Shown piece after piece: positions 26,082-34,815 of a stretch of 64,000 nt of DNA (the first letter of the stretch is position 1; each line of letters begins with the position of its first letter). The position numbers were made by a program, and so were the translations under genes. The stretch comes from Acidobacteriota bacterium. Lineage in GTDB: Bacteria; Acidobacteriota; Terriglobia; Terriglobales; Acidobacteriaceae. The DNA is taken from assembly GCA_023410055.1 (NCBI GenBank), contig JAEYQK010000002.1, forward strand, positions 14,935 through 78,934, written 5' to 3'. The notes under the pieces are model-generated. The model did no database searches. It worked only from the letters and a program-made list of their open reading frames with translations, and had not been told where the DNA came from.

Positions 26082-26622
26082 TTAGGCCGAGCACGGCCGC
26101 AAAGCCGTCCCAGCAATCGTCTCCACTTCGTCCCAATCCACTTCCACGGCCACACTCTTCAAAATGGCATCTAGGCTGATGACAACGCGCAAGCTCTTGC
26201 CGCGCGACACTAGCCCCTCAAGACCGGCCAGAATGCCGCGCTTGATACGTACCCGATCGCCGATCTTTATGTACGGGTGCGGCTCGGCCCGACGGCGATC
26301 AAGCCCACTGCGCAACAAATCGATGTCCTGATCAGGCAGGGCGATGGGGCGAACCGTCGTGCCTACCAGACGTAGCACTCCGGGGACGTCAACGCTCATC
26401 CAGCGCGATATGAACAAATAGTTAACCAGGAAATAGCGGCAGAGAGAGCTGCTTGCTGCAGCGATTCTTCCGCCGCCGAACAACCTGATAATGCGGCAGG
26501 TATGACTCGATGCCGCGAACATCAAAATGACGTGTGACCTGAGCCTCATGGTTGGAGCGAGTTTGGTTTGCACTCAATTGCCTGGTTCTGTCGCATTTCT
26601 CGCAAGGCTTCGCCATCCCCAC
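26082..26622 (-). pseudogene. Inactivated UpxY-family antiterminator (UpxY2)
   Basis: Two overlapping minus-strand frames together rebuild a NusG-like protein. The first carries TRSNHEAQVTRHFDVRGIESYLPHY and LSLPLFPG, then meets a TAA where UpxY1 and UpxY3 have the Tyr of LFPNY. In the same frame LFVHIALDER follows the stop. The second frame carries VPGVLRLV, RRRAEPHPYIKIGDRVRIKRG and LDAILKSVAVEVDW, the end of the NGN and the KOW domain. At least one nonsense change and one frameshift or small deletion near 26390-26400 are therefore present, and the conserved NGN tryptophan appears to be Leu. The gene heads locus 1, so that locus probably lacks its own antiterminator. Confidence 0.82.
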
Positions 26623-26629
26623 TTAGCAG
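26607..26629 (-). promoter_or_regulatory. Conserved 23-bp element (copy 2)
   Basis: This is identical at 22 of 23 positions to 3454-3476. On the minus strand it covers the presumed start region of the broken upxY2. The inverted-repeat partner seen at copy 1 is absent here. It may be a 5' leader or recognition site, or part of an N-terminal coding sequence. Confidence 0.45.
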
Positions 26630-27797
26630 CAGTCTTTTGCAGCTCGTGAGTTTCCTTGAGTCTCGCGGCCTGCACAAGCAGGACACAACCGATAACATTC
26701 CAGAGGATCCAGAACCGCGTAAAGGCGGGTGTGGCCCAAATTCGCACTCGTTGCAATGCACACGGGAATGTGACCGAGCCCCCCGGGCAAACAGCGAGCA
26801 CTTGCTGGCTTGATCAGAAATAGGAACGAAGTTTAGTCTCCTGAGTTCCTGCCGTCAACAAGAAAATCAACCGAGCCTTTGCGCGCGCTGTGTTACTAAG
26901 TAAAATCAATCACTTAGTTTTCTACGTAGCGATCCAAAGCAGCAGCACGTGCGAATGACACAATTGGATAGGTGACCTCCGCTGTTACCAGCGAGTACTC
27001 ACTCTCCGCCTTTTCGTTCGCCGCTTCCCCGCACCCGCTCCGAGCAAAGCTCGTGCAGTCTTTCGTCGCGAACGCCGCCGGCAACGGAGCACTAGAAGCC
27101 ATCCCGATTCCGAGGATTTCTTGCCCTGATCAACGCTCTTGTCGCTGCAAAAAAGCGAGGAACAGGCGGAATTCCTTTATCGAGAATGCCCTGGGGTTCC
27201 GATCATAGATGCTGAACGTGTCACACGGGAATTTCCCCCGACAAGGATTCCGCTGACGCCTCGTTGCGTTCCTTGCCGGGCGCAACATTCACTAGAAGAA
27301 GTAGTCCGGTTGTATAAGCTACGGCAACCACGATCACCGAGCGCCGCGCAATCTTCGGTCAGGAGTGGCTGGAGTTGGCTTTGTCTCGACCTCCAAGATT
27401 CGTTGCCATGTAGCCAAAAACAGCCGACTTCCCAAGGTCACCGTCAGTTTGGCTGTCCGCTGCGGTCTCTCGTATGGAACAGAGCCCCTAAAGTCGATTG
27501 CAGCGCAGCAAGTTGTCTCGTCCAATATCTGGACAAATTTCGATCGCCCAACAGTGGGAGCAAGAAGCTACAATCTGCTCGCATAGTTGCAAGTCACTGT
27601 ATTCTAAGGAGATCGAATGCATTCTCACCGAATTTCATGACTACGTTCAAAACTGGTTCCCAAATTGCAGCGTAGTCAGATGTTCGCGCATTCTCCGAGA
27701 TGCGAACGGAGAGCTAAGGGTACGATCCATGGCGTCCGCTGCTGCAAGTTCGATTTACTGCATAAGGCTTTCGCGTCTGGCTAACTGTTCCGGCGTC
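26630..27797. other. Long spacer without a recognisable gene
   Basis: More than 1 kb between the two large loci. Several open frames of 60-180 codons exist on both strands, but none shows a convincing domain. A minus-strand frame at 27334-27525 faintly recalls the C-terminal motif of YjbQ-type proteins (RLFLATWQRILEVE), too weak to call. It is probably the divergent control region of locus 1 and the secreted-protein gene plus decayed DNA. Confidence 0.4.
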
Positions 27798-28361
27798 ATG
27801 AACTCTGAGCGGTTCAAGCGAGTACTAGTCTCCGCGCTGCTTCTGTTTGCCTTTTCGCTTTTGACGCTGCAGGCGAACGCTCAACTTTCGGCCAGAAGAA
27901 GCGTGCGAATCACCGCCACGCTGCACGGGCGTGTGAGTCTCGGCCTTCGGTCATTCCCGCTGCTCATCGCACTGGATTCCAATAGTCCGGCCGCCAATTA
28001 CGCGTCATTCCCGCTCGATCTAAATTGGAATCTGAATCCACGCGAGGTGCAGGGATTCGAAGTTATCGGATATTTTGCCAACGCGGAGTCTGCCCTAGTC
28101 AATGCCTCCGACCACAGTAACGTCTCTGCTCAGCACATATTAGGGCGTTGGGCGTCGGACAGTTTCCAACCGTTCAATCAGACTAACAAGACAGGAACAC
28201 CTGGAGCCAGCCTGAATCTGTTCAGCCAACCAATCATGCTTGGAAGCTCTCGCGGAGCTAGAAGCGGAATGCTGGAACTAAAGATCGATCCGGAAACTGC
28301 AGCGCAGTTGAGCAGCGGCGAATATCGTGGGGTGTTGTACGTGGAAGTCAGGCACTACTAA
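27798..28361 (+). CDS. Secreted beta-rich hypothetical protein
   Basis: This 187-residue protein has a classical signal peptide (FKRVLVSALLLFAFSLLTLQANAQ, cleavage near residue 26). The mature part looks like a beta-sandwich: SVRITATLHGRVSLGLRSFPL, PLDLNWNLNPREVQGFEVIGYF, and an ending LSSGEYRGVLYVEVRHY. That ending resembles the last strand of fimbrial/spore-coat-U or DUF4402-like domains. ATG 27798 is chosen because the signal peptide follows it, although the frame is open upstream to 27498. It is the only plus-strand gene between the two loci and may be a surface or matrix protein. Function not assigned. Confidence 0.65.
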   Translation: MNSERFKRVLVSALLLFAFSLLTLQANAQLSARRSVRITATLHGRVSLGLRSFPLLIALDSNSPAANYASFPLDLNWNLNPREVQGFEVIGYFANAESALVNASDHSNVSAQHILGRWASDSFQPFNQTNKTGTPGASLNLFSQPIMLGSSRGARSGMLELKIDPETAAQLSSGEYRGVLYVEVRHY

Positions 28362-28913
28362 AGCGGGACCAACTGCTTACAAGTTTGCTTCGAAGCGCGC
28401 GGGTAATTTGCTAAGGAAACCTGCTACGCCTCAAGAACAACGCGCAACGCGGCTGGGCCTACTTGACCGTTGATCCGAACCCGCACCTTCGAAAAGATCA
28501 GCTCAATCGAGCCGAGCACGAGACAGCAACCTCCGTCTTGGACTCCAAGTCCTGCGGTGCTTGGTTCGCTGCGGCAGAAACAGTCACAGGCAGCAAGCGT
28601 ACTGATGTCTGAAGCGCGTCACTGCTTGCCACGTCCTTCGGGCCGAGCGGGCGCGCCAGCCTGCCCTGAACCGCCGCCACCTAAACTCCGGGCACAAGAG
28701 TCGATTCGACAATCCGCCGACATTCTTCGACGCTGCGGTACGCACGCTGCGTTGTTGGGCGGGAAACAGGATGAGGTACAGCTGTGTAAGCTCCCCTCGT
28801 CGTTGCGGCTCAACGCCGCCCCACAAGAGGAGAATGCTAATCGCGATCAGCCGCGTCTACACGGCCACTACGCCACGCTTACCTTGTTTGTCGTTCATGA
28901 GCAGGCAGAAAAA
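28362..28913. other. Intergenic region, possibly decayed coding sequence
   Basis: No intact gene. A plus-strand frame around 28418-28611 has protein-like composition (GWAYLTVDPNPHLRKDQLNRAEHE) but no start codon and a TAA just before it. It may be the tail of a broken gene. Confidence 0.35.
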
Positions 28914-28941
28914 AGCCCGAGGCCAGGAGTAACCTCGGGCT
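28914..28941 (-). terminator. Rho-independent terminator (minus strand)
   Basis: A perfect 9-bp stem AGCCCGAGG/CCTCGGGCT with a 10-base loop is followed on the minus strand by a run of six T. It lies about 85 bp downstream of the stop of the broken secreted-protein gene. It would end transcription arriving from locus 2. Confidence 0.85.
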
Positions 28942-29025
28942 CTGCTATATCATTGCCCTCGCTCAGAAAAGGGCGGCATATATCAACGTTGCGCTCGTCC
29001 TACAATTCCTCAACTCTCTCGGAGA

Positions 29026-29360
29026 TCAGTAGAAATTCAGTGTGGTCTGCCCGACGAATACCTCATCGAGGAACACCTGTACTGTCTAGGCGCCGACGAT
29101 TGCCCGCTGCTGGATCCAGGTTCCAGACACAGGCAGCACGTTGGCAACAGTCACAGGATTCTGACTCTGCAATCCTTGTCCGGTAACAGTGTCAAAGCTG
29201 GTGCTAATCGCTTGGTAAGGATCACCGGTCGGCATAATGAACACGATCTTCTGAACATGCGCTCCGGTGACGTTCTGCCAAGCGACGAAGATCGTCAGAT
29301 CCCGAGTCGTGTTCATGCTAAAGGCGTTATTGGCCGGGCTGCAGATGGAAGATGCATAGA
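29026..29360 (-). pseudogene. Broken gene for a secreted/extracellular acidobacterial-type protein
   Basis: The minus strand encodes an Ig-like C-terminal region (MNTTRDLTIFVAWQNVTGAHVQ, IMPTGDPYQAIS, LPVSGTW). This runs into a TAG at 29086-29088 and continues in the same frame as TVQVFLDEVFVGQTTLNFY, ending at a natural stop at 29026-29028. The TAG most simply replaces the Trp codon of a GTWTVQV-like motif. Upstream of ATG 29316 the same frame reads DIYASSICSPANNAFS, but a plausible earlier part (NPAAAQLSFAA) is in another frame, so a frameshift is also likely. A terminator follows 85 bp downstream. Function unknown. Confidence 0.5.
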
Positions 29361-29707
29361 TATCATTGCTGCAAAGCTCAGTTGCGCGGCAGCAGGATTC
29401 GGCGTTTCTTGTTTTTTTCTCGTGCTTCTCGCAAACGGCAACCGCGCTGTTCAGAGATCGTGCTATCTAGATCCAGAACTCGCTTGTCTAGACTCTGGAC
29501 AGGCCTTCGACGATACCACTGCACACGGAACGGCCAAATCTACGGTGTATCACATGGGCCATTGTTCGTGGTGGGCCGAAAGCGGAGCACCCAACGCGGC
29601 CTGGTGTACCTCGTGCAAGGTGGCTCACTGTACTCGAAAACCGACGACACCTCCACAACCTCGTTGTGCGTGACGGTGCAACGGAAGACTGGATCGCCAA
29701 CTAGCCA

Positions 29708-30562
29708 TTACGGCAGGCGACGACTCGCCAGTAAATCGTGCGGCCATTGATCGACGCGGTTGGGCAAGGGTTCATTGCGGAGCGTGGAAAGCATGTATCC
29801 AAGTGAGCGAAGCATCGCAACACACGCTGTGATGGATTCGTCATTGCGCTCGAAGATGATGGTCGGTGAATACCGATCGAGAGTGTGGGCGGCACCCTTG
29901 AGAACCAGGTACTCTGCTCCTTCGACATCGATCTTTATGAAATCGAGTCGCTCCAGACCCGCACTGGCGACGTATCGATCAATTGTATCGGTACAAACAT
30001 TCAAAGGGCATTGGCGGCCGGTGCTGGAGCGTACGAGACTGCTTGTCCCCCAGTTGCAGTCATCTTCGGCGGGAAGATTTAGTTCGGCTTTGCCGATCTG
30101 GTCGGCGAGAGCGATCTCGCGGGTGAAAAGGTTGTGCAGCTCATTCAGGCGGGCGTTGGCCCTGGTGCGTTCGGCCAGCCACGGTACAGGCTCAAAAGCG
30201 TGCGCAGATGCGCACAGTTGGGCAAGGATGCAGGAATAGAAGCCGAAATTAGCGCCTACATCAAATGCGATCCAATCGGGACGCGCATGGGCGAGTATCC
30301 AGCGATGCATGTCGGCGTCCTGGCTGCCGTAAAACCACGTCGTCCACTCGGTAAACCAGCGGGTGGAGAGGTGGTATTGCGGGCCGCGAGGAACGGCACA
30401 AGCGATCGTTTCGACCCACGATGTCTGGCGGCAGTCGGGGTTGTGCAGCAGGCGCAGCAAGAAGTCTACTCCCTTAACCCCGCGCAGGCGGGTACCGATG
30501 GCACGCCCGAAAAGATGCAGCGGGGATGGAGCACGGACTTCAGGGTCGCGATTTAACGGCAT
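29708..30562 (-). CDS. FkbM-family SAM-dependent methyltransferase
   Basis: This 284-residue methyltransferase of the FkbM family methylates hydroxyls on sugars or small molecules. The SAM-binding motif I is WIAFDVGANFGFYSCI (~96-112). The family signature LDFIKIDVEGAEYLVLKGAA (~205-225) and TIIFERND follow. It is the most downstream biosynthetic enzyme on the left flank of locus 2 and could O-methylate a sugar of that polymer. A 153-bp gap separates it from the FecR-like gene. Confidence 0.9.
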   Translation of the reverse strand: MPLNRDPEVRAPSPLHLFGRAIGTRLRGVKGVDFLLRLLHNPDCRQTSWVETIACAVPRGPQYHLSTRWFTEWTTWFYGSQDADMHRWILAHARPDWIAFDVGANFGFYSCILAQLCASAHAFEPVPWLAERTRANARLNELHNLFTREIALADQIGKAELNLPAEDDCNWGTSSLVRSSTGRQCPLNVCTDTIDRYVASAGLERLDFIKIDVEGAEYLVLKGAAHTLDRYSPTIIFERNDESITACVAMLRSLGYMLSTLRNEPLPNRVDQWPHDLLASRRLP

Positions 30563-30715
30563 GGTAGCAGTTTATCAAGCACTCAGATGTAGGCAACGGC
30601 AAGTGCTGGCGTTGGCGCCGACGTCAGGCGCACTCCACCCGACGAACCGAGGTTATAGAACCAGCGAATCAATGAGGCGCCCATGAACACCGCGTGAAGA
30701 AAAGTGAGGCGATCA

Positions 30716-31339
30716 CTACCGCGGCGACGACGGACTGGCCGGACTCCGTGTTACGTAGTAGATAGCGGTTCCGCCCCCTGCGGCCGCTGCCCCGATCAGT
30801 ACCCAATTGCCCTTACCGACCGAACCAGGTGCTACAGGCTTGCCGCTCGCCAGCACAGGACAAGTATCCGCCGATGGAAATTCCGCCGACTGTCCAGCCC
30901 CGAGATTTGTGACTTGATCATTGCTAACACGAACCGTACCGGACTGAACGTTGATGGTCAGCTTGCCGGCACGATTGGTCATCTGAAACTTCGCCGTGCC
31001 ATTTTGCGGAGTAACGCGTGTGTCGCTAGCCTGGACACCGTTGCTGCCGCTGCTGACAACGACTCCCCCGCATTCCAGAATCATTACATCGCCGAATTTC
31101 AGGGTACTGCTAGGATCGACCTGAACCATGACACCTTTTCCGGCAAGCTGCGCAGAGGAAGTGCTGGTTTGAACAGTGTCTCCGCTAGAGACCGCAGTCG
31201 ATATCCGAATCGGTGCTCCATTCAGCACGATTCCTGGTCCGGGATACAAGATCGCCTTGTCGGCTTGGGCAAACACAGTTGTCGAGCACATCACCGCGAT
31301 CAACAACAGACTGATGGTGCTACGACAAATCCCAATCAT
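30716..31339 (-). CDS. Exported FecR-like domain protein (paralog 2)
   Basis: This 207-residue protein has a signal peptide (STISLLLIAVMCSTTVFAQ) and a FecR-like beta region (AILYPGPGIVLNGAPIRI, VSSGDTVQTSTSSAQL, LECGGVVVSSGSNG, KLTINVQSGTVRVSN). A final hydrophobic segment (NWVLIGAAAAGGGTAIYYV) precedes a short polar tail. The motif order (YPG...NG, GDTVQT, LxCGxxxVxSG) parallels the protein at 24427-25230, so the two are probably paralogs, one per locus. It is likely a membrane-tethered periplasmic protein; function unknown. Confidence 0.68.
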   Translation of the reverse strand: MIGICRSTISLLLIAVMCSTTVFAQADKAILYPGPGIVLNGAPIRISTAVSSGDTVQTSTSSAQLAGKGVMVQVDPSSTLKFGDVMILECGGVVVSSGSNGVQASDTRVTPQNGTAKFQMTNRAGKLTINVQSGTVRVSNDQVTNLGAGQSAEFPSADTCPVLASGKPVAPGSVGKGNWVLIGAAAAGGGTAIYYVTRSPASPSSPR

Positions 31340-31716
31340 TTCGGCTCCTTGAGCAGATGTTGATGCAAGGATTGAACAAGTAACTAAAGGATCCTTTGGT
31401 CAAGAGAATAGGCCAGAATCCCGTATTTGAAAAGCTCCGGGTAGGTGCCAGTGACTTCTGGTGGCACGGATGTTGTGCTGAGACTACGATAGACCGGCAG
31501 GAGCAGTCATGCGCGCAAAGGGCCAAACGCTCCACGATTGCTGGGAGCACGGCATAGATCGACAAAGAGGTGGCGACTTGCAGGTTCCCCTCCGGGCAAC
31601 ATGGTCGTATGGCGCGGTCTTGCTCGTCTCAGCGATGTACAACTCGGGGCCACAATCGGACGGAGACTTGTGGCTAGTTTAGAAGGTTGGTCTGACGCAT
31701 ACGAGCACATTAGGGT
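31340..31716. other. Intergenic region without a recognisable gene
   Basis: This spacer lies between the methyltransferase and FecR-like genes, both on the minus strand. No frame gives a recognisable protein. It probably contains the promoter of the FecR-like gene; I saw no clear terminator. Confidence 0.35.
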
Positions 31717-32409
31717 TCACTTGGACACTGCGATGAGCACATTGTCGCTAAACCGTAACCCCCGCAGGAGACCGAACGAAACTCTCTGCCAACTGATGTG
31801 CGGCAGTGAGGGAATGCCGCCGAAGTCCGTGAACGCGATCCAGCTGCTGCCGAATCCGGCTTCGGCGGCGGCGCGCTGCAAATCGGAACGCAGCAAGGCA
31901 GTCTTGTGTGCGGGGTAGGCGGCGCCAATGAAGCCAGCAAAGTGCCCGCGCACAAGAAGCGATATGATCGAGCGCCAGCTTTCGTTGTTGGGAGTTGTGA
32001 GCACCAGCACACCGCCATCGCTCAGCAGCCGGTACGCTTCCCTGAAAATAGCTCGCGGATTCTCAAGGTGTTCAATGACCTCCGACATCACGATCACATC
32101 AAAGCTGCCGTCTGGAAGCGAGAGCCTCTCGTTGAGATCGGACGTAATCCAGCGGACGGCGGTGGGCAATTCCGGTCGCTCCAGAATGTCCGCGGCCGAA
32201 ACCGTTGTAAAGCGATCTAGGGCCAGTAGTTTGCGAGTTAAGCTCCCTCGCCCTGCTCCGAAGTCAAGCACAGCTCCACGAAGGCTTCGCGCTTCGATAT
32301 AGCGAAGGATGGCATCGTGGATACGATCGTTGCTGACACCCCCGCTGCGAAGGGCATCGAATTGGCGTTGCTGTAGAAGCATGTCGGGCATCGTGGAGAG
32401 TATGGACAA
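31717..32409 (-). CDS. Class I SAM-dependent methyltransferase (UbiE/Methyltransf_11 type)
   Basis: This 230-residue Rossmann-fold methyltransferase has motif I AVLDFGAGRGSLTRKLL (~46-62), an acidic post-I segment (VSAADIL), LPDGSFDVIVMSEVIEHLENP (~97-117) and LLSDGGVLVLTTPN. The VIEHL motif is common in sugar and lipid-carrier-linked methyltransferases of O-antigen clusters, including chain-terminating ones. It lies downstream of fcl and is co-directional with locus 2. Substrate unknown. Confidence 0.86.
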   Translation of the reverse strand: MSILSTMPDMLLQQRQFDALRSGGVSNDRIHDAILRYIEARSLRGAVLDFGAGRGSLTRKLLALDRFTTVSAADILERPELPTAVRWITSDLNERLSLPDGSFDVIVMSEVIEHLENPRAIFREAYRLLSDGGVLVLTTPNNESWRSIISLLVRGHFAGFIGAAYPAHKTALLRSDLQRAAAEAGFGSSWIAFTDFGGIPSLPHISWQRVSFGLLRGLRFSDNVLIAVSK

Positions 32410-32424
32410 GCCTGTCTTGTCTGG

Positions 32425-32685
32425 TCAGTAGCCTTCCCCAAAAACAGGTTCTATTGTTTCGGCGATTCCTCCTCCCACGCCGCCTTCGGTCAGGTTCCTG
32501 CCTTCTCCTGCCACAACAGCATTATCGCAGGCCGCGGATTCGCCTTGCCTTTGTCCCAACGTCAATCGAAGTAACGCCGAGTTTCGCCGAAGATCATCAA
32601 CCCTCTGTTCTGTGCGCTCGGCTTGCATATGCCCGTCGGCGTAGAAACCAGGCGCCAACATAAACCGATGAGCTGCTATACGCAT
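32425..32685 (-). CDS. Small hypothetical ORF between fcl and a methyltransferase gene
   Basis: This 86-codon frame overlaps the end of fcl by ten bases and ends 16 bases before the methyltransferase start, so it fills a gap in an otherwise tight operon. The sequence is polar and glycine-rich at the end (GEGRNLTEGGVGGGIAETI) and has no recognisable family. It may be real, or simply an open frame in a spacer. Confidence 0.3.
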   Translation of the reverse strand: MRIAAHRFMLAPGFYADGHMQAERTEQRVDDLRRNSALLRLTLGQRQGESAACDNAVVAGEGRNLTEGGVGGGIAETIEPVFGEGY

Positions 32686-33677
32686 TCCGCTGCGCGAGAG
32701 AGCCCAACATATTCCTGGAGGAAAGCATCGTAGGCCAACTGCAATCCGGCAGCTAACTCAAATCGGGGCGTCCATCCAATTGCGCGTATCTTGGAAATCT
32801 CGAGTAGTTTGCGAGGAGTGCCGTCCGGTTTTGAAGCGTCAAAGCTGATCACTCCTCGAAAACCGACAATCTGCGCAATTCTCTCCGCCAGTTCGCGAAT
32901 GCTCATATCTTCGCCGCAGCCGATATTCACCACAGGCGGTTCGGTTGAGTGGCCAGTCAGTGACGCGAACGCAGACTCTTCCAGATTGGTCAGCGCAACA
33001 CACGCCTCGGCCATGTCATCGCTGTAGAGAAATTCCCGGCGCGGCTCCCCTGTACCCCACAAGATCAGCTCATTGGCACCGTTTATCTTGGCTTCATGCA
33101 TCTTCCTAATCATGGCCGGAATGACATGTGAGTTCTCAAGGTCGTAGTTGTCACCAGGTCCGTAAAGGTTAGTCGGCATTACCGCCAGGTATTGGGTACC
33201 GTACTGGCGATTGTAGGCCCAGCACATTTCGATCCCGGCGATCTTCGCCACGGCATAGGGCCGGTTTGTAGACTCAAGTGGGCCAGCTAGTAAGTACTCC
33301 TCTTTCAGTGGCTGTGGAGCCAGTCGAGGATAGATGCAACTTGAACCGAGGAACAGCAGTCGCTTGGTTCCGAACTGGTACGCACTATCGATTACATTAG
33401 TCTGGATCGAAAGGTTCTGAAAAATGAACTCGGCGGGATAGCTCTTGTTTGCCAGTATCCCCCCGACCTTGGCTGCAGCCAGGAAAACATAATCCGGGCG
33501 CTCTGTGTCAAAGAAGCGGCGAGTCTCAGCAGCGTCCGTCAAATCGAGTTCCTGGTGACTCGGAAGCAGCAGGTTGTTGTATCCGGCGCGCTGGAGTGCG
33601 CGCACGATTGCGGAGCCCACCAATCCACGCTGGCCAGCGACAAAGATCCTCGAAGTCAAAGCCATAAAGCTTGCCAT
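32676..33677 (-). CDS. fcl: GDP-L-fucose synthase
   Basis: This 333-residue short-chain dehydrogenase/epimerase converts GDP-4-keto-6-deoxymannose to GDP-L-fucose (3,5-epimerisation then NADPH reduction). The cofactor motif is FVAGQRGLVGSAIV (~12-25). The catalytic triad is visible as FLGSSCIYP and PYAVAKIAGIEMC (Tyr-x3-Lys), with the family motif NLYGPGDNYDLENSHVIPA. Length is normal. ATG 33677 lies four bases after the gmd stop, with GGAG inside the gmd tail as ribosome-binding site. Together with gmd it supplies fucose to locus 2. Confidence 0.96.
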   Translation of the reverse strand: MASFMALTSRIFVAGQRGLVGSAIVRALQRAGYNNLLLPSHQELDLTDAAETRRFFDTERPDYVFLAAAKVGGILANKSYPAEFIFQNLSIQTNVIDSAYQFGTKRLLFLGSSCIYPRLAPQPLKEEYLLAGPLESTNRPYAVAKIAGIEMCWAYNRQYGTQYLAVMPTNLYGPGDNYDLENSHVIPAMIRKMHEAKINGANELILWGTGEPRREFLYSDDMAEACVALTNLEESAFASLTGHSTEPPVVNIGCGEDMSIRELAERIAQIVGFRGVISFDASKPDGTPRKLLEISKIRAIGWTPRFELAAGLQLAYDAFLQEYVGLSRAAECV

Positions 33678-33681
33678 CTAT

Positions 33682-34773
33682 TCAGTCTCCTAGGGCGGAT
33701 CCGGCTTTCGCCCTCAAAACCCTCGTGACTGCTCCCGACCATTGATGCCACTCTCCGAATCGTTCTCGCAGTATCTTGGTACCGTCTCCTTTAGGCGTTT
33801 CGCCTATCCCCTCCAAATCAGCGTCCACCATGATGCGCACAAGCTCCCTGAACTTGATCGAAGGCTGCCAGCCAAGTTCGCTGCGGGCCTTCGATGCGTC
33901 CGCCCACAGAAAGTCAACCTCAGAGGGTCGGAAATAGCGGTGGTCAATCTCAACAAAACCTTTCCAATCCATGTCGAGGTAGCCGAACGCTTCATCAAGA
34001 AATTCGCGGATGCTATGAGACTCACCCGTGCCCAAGACATAGTCAGCAGGGTTGTCTTGCTGCAATATACGCCACATGCCCTCAACGTACTCCGGCGCAT
34101 AGCCCCAATCGCGTTTTGCGTCCAAATTGCCAAGATATAGCTTCTTCTGCTGTCCGGCGAATATGCGAGCAGCAGCCCTCGTAATCTTTCGAGTAACGAA
34201 GGTTTCGCCGCGCCGAGGGCTTTCGTGATTGAACAGAATGCCGTTGGCAGCAAAAAGGCCATGGGCCTCGCGATAGTTTACCGTCATCCAGTAGGCATAT
34301 AGCTTGGCGGCTCCATAAGGGCTCCGTGGATGAAACACGGTCTCTTCATTCTGCGGAGGCGGCGTTGCGCCAAACATTTCCGACGAACTCGCCTGGTAGA
34401 ACCTCGTCTTGAGGCCACTCCTTCGCACTGCTTCCAGAATGCGAGTGGTCCCCATTCCCGTAATGTCGCCCGTAAACTCCGGGACGTCAAAGCTGACCCG
34501 GACATGGCTCTGCGCGCCAAGATGATAGATCTCGTCCGGCCGTACGTTGTAAATCAGGTTCGTGAATTGCTCACTGGTGGACAGATCTCCGTGATGCAAG
34601 AAGAGCCTAAGAGCCTCTCCATGAGGGTCCTGATAAATGTGGTCAATGCGTTCTGTGTTGAAGCTGCTGCTTCGGCGGATAATTCCGTGAACTTCGTAGC
34701 CCTTTGATAACAGCAGTTCGGCTAGATACGAGCCGTCTTGGCCAGTAATTCCAGTAATCAGCGCACGTTTCAA
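33682..34773 (-). CDS. gmd: GDP-mannose 4,6-dehydratase
   Basis: This 363-residue extended short-chain dehydrogenase turns GDP-mannose into GDP-4-keto-6-deoxymannose. It has the NADP motif ALITGITGQDGSYLAELLL (4-22), IIRRSSSFNT, the active-site Ser-containing FYQASSSEMFG and the Tyr-x3-Lys motif in PRSPYGAAKLYAYW. NHESPRRGETFVTRKITRA is diagnostic of Gmd. The start is TTG at 34773 with GGAAGGTG five bases upstream. It is followed directly by fcl. Confidence 0.96.
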   Translation of the reverse strand: MKRALITGITGQDGSYLAELLLSKGYEVHGIIRRSSSFNTERIDHIYQDPHGEALRLFLHHGDLSTSEQFTNLIYNVRPDEIYHLGAQSHVRVSFDVPEFTGDITGMGTTRILEAVRRSGLKTRFYQASSSEMFGATPPPQNEETVFHPRSPYGAAKLYAYWMTVNYREAHGLFAANGILFNHESPRRGETFVTRKITRAAARIFAGQQKKLYLGNLDAKRDWGYAPEYVEGMWRILQQDNPADYVLGTGESHSIREFLDEAFGYLDMDWKGFVEIDHRYFRPSEVDFLWADASKARSELGWQPSIKFRELVRIMVDADLEGIGETPKGDGTKILRERFGEWHQWSGAVTRVLRAKAGSALGD

Positions 34774-34815
34774 TTAACACCTTCCTGGTAGGGAAAGAAA
34801 TTGCCAGGATCGAAA

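Noticed and set aside
27334..27525. Minus-strand frame with RLFLATWQRILEVE, recalling the C-terminus of YjbQ-type proteins
   Set aside because: Only about 14 residues look alike and the catalytic histidine region is absent; chance similarity is likely.
28470..29186. A 238-codon plus-strand open frame
   Set aside because: It runs antisense through the terminator and the broken secreted-protein gene, has shuffled-looking composition and no domain or signal peptide.
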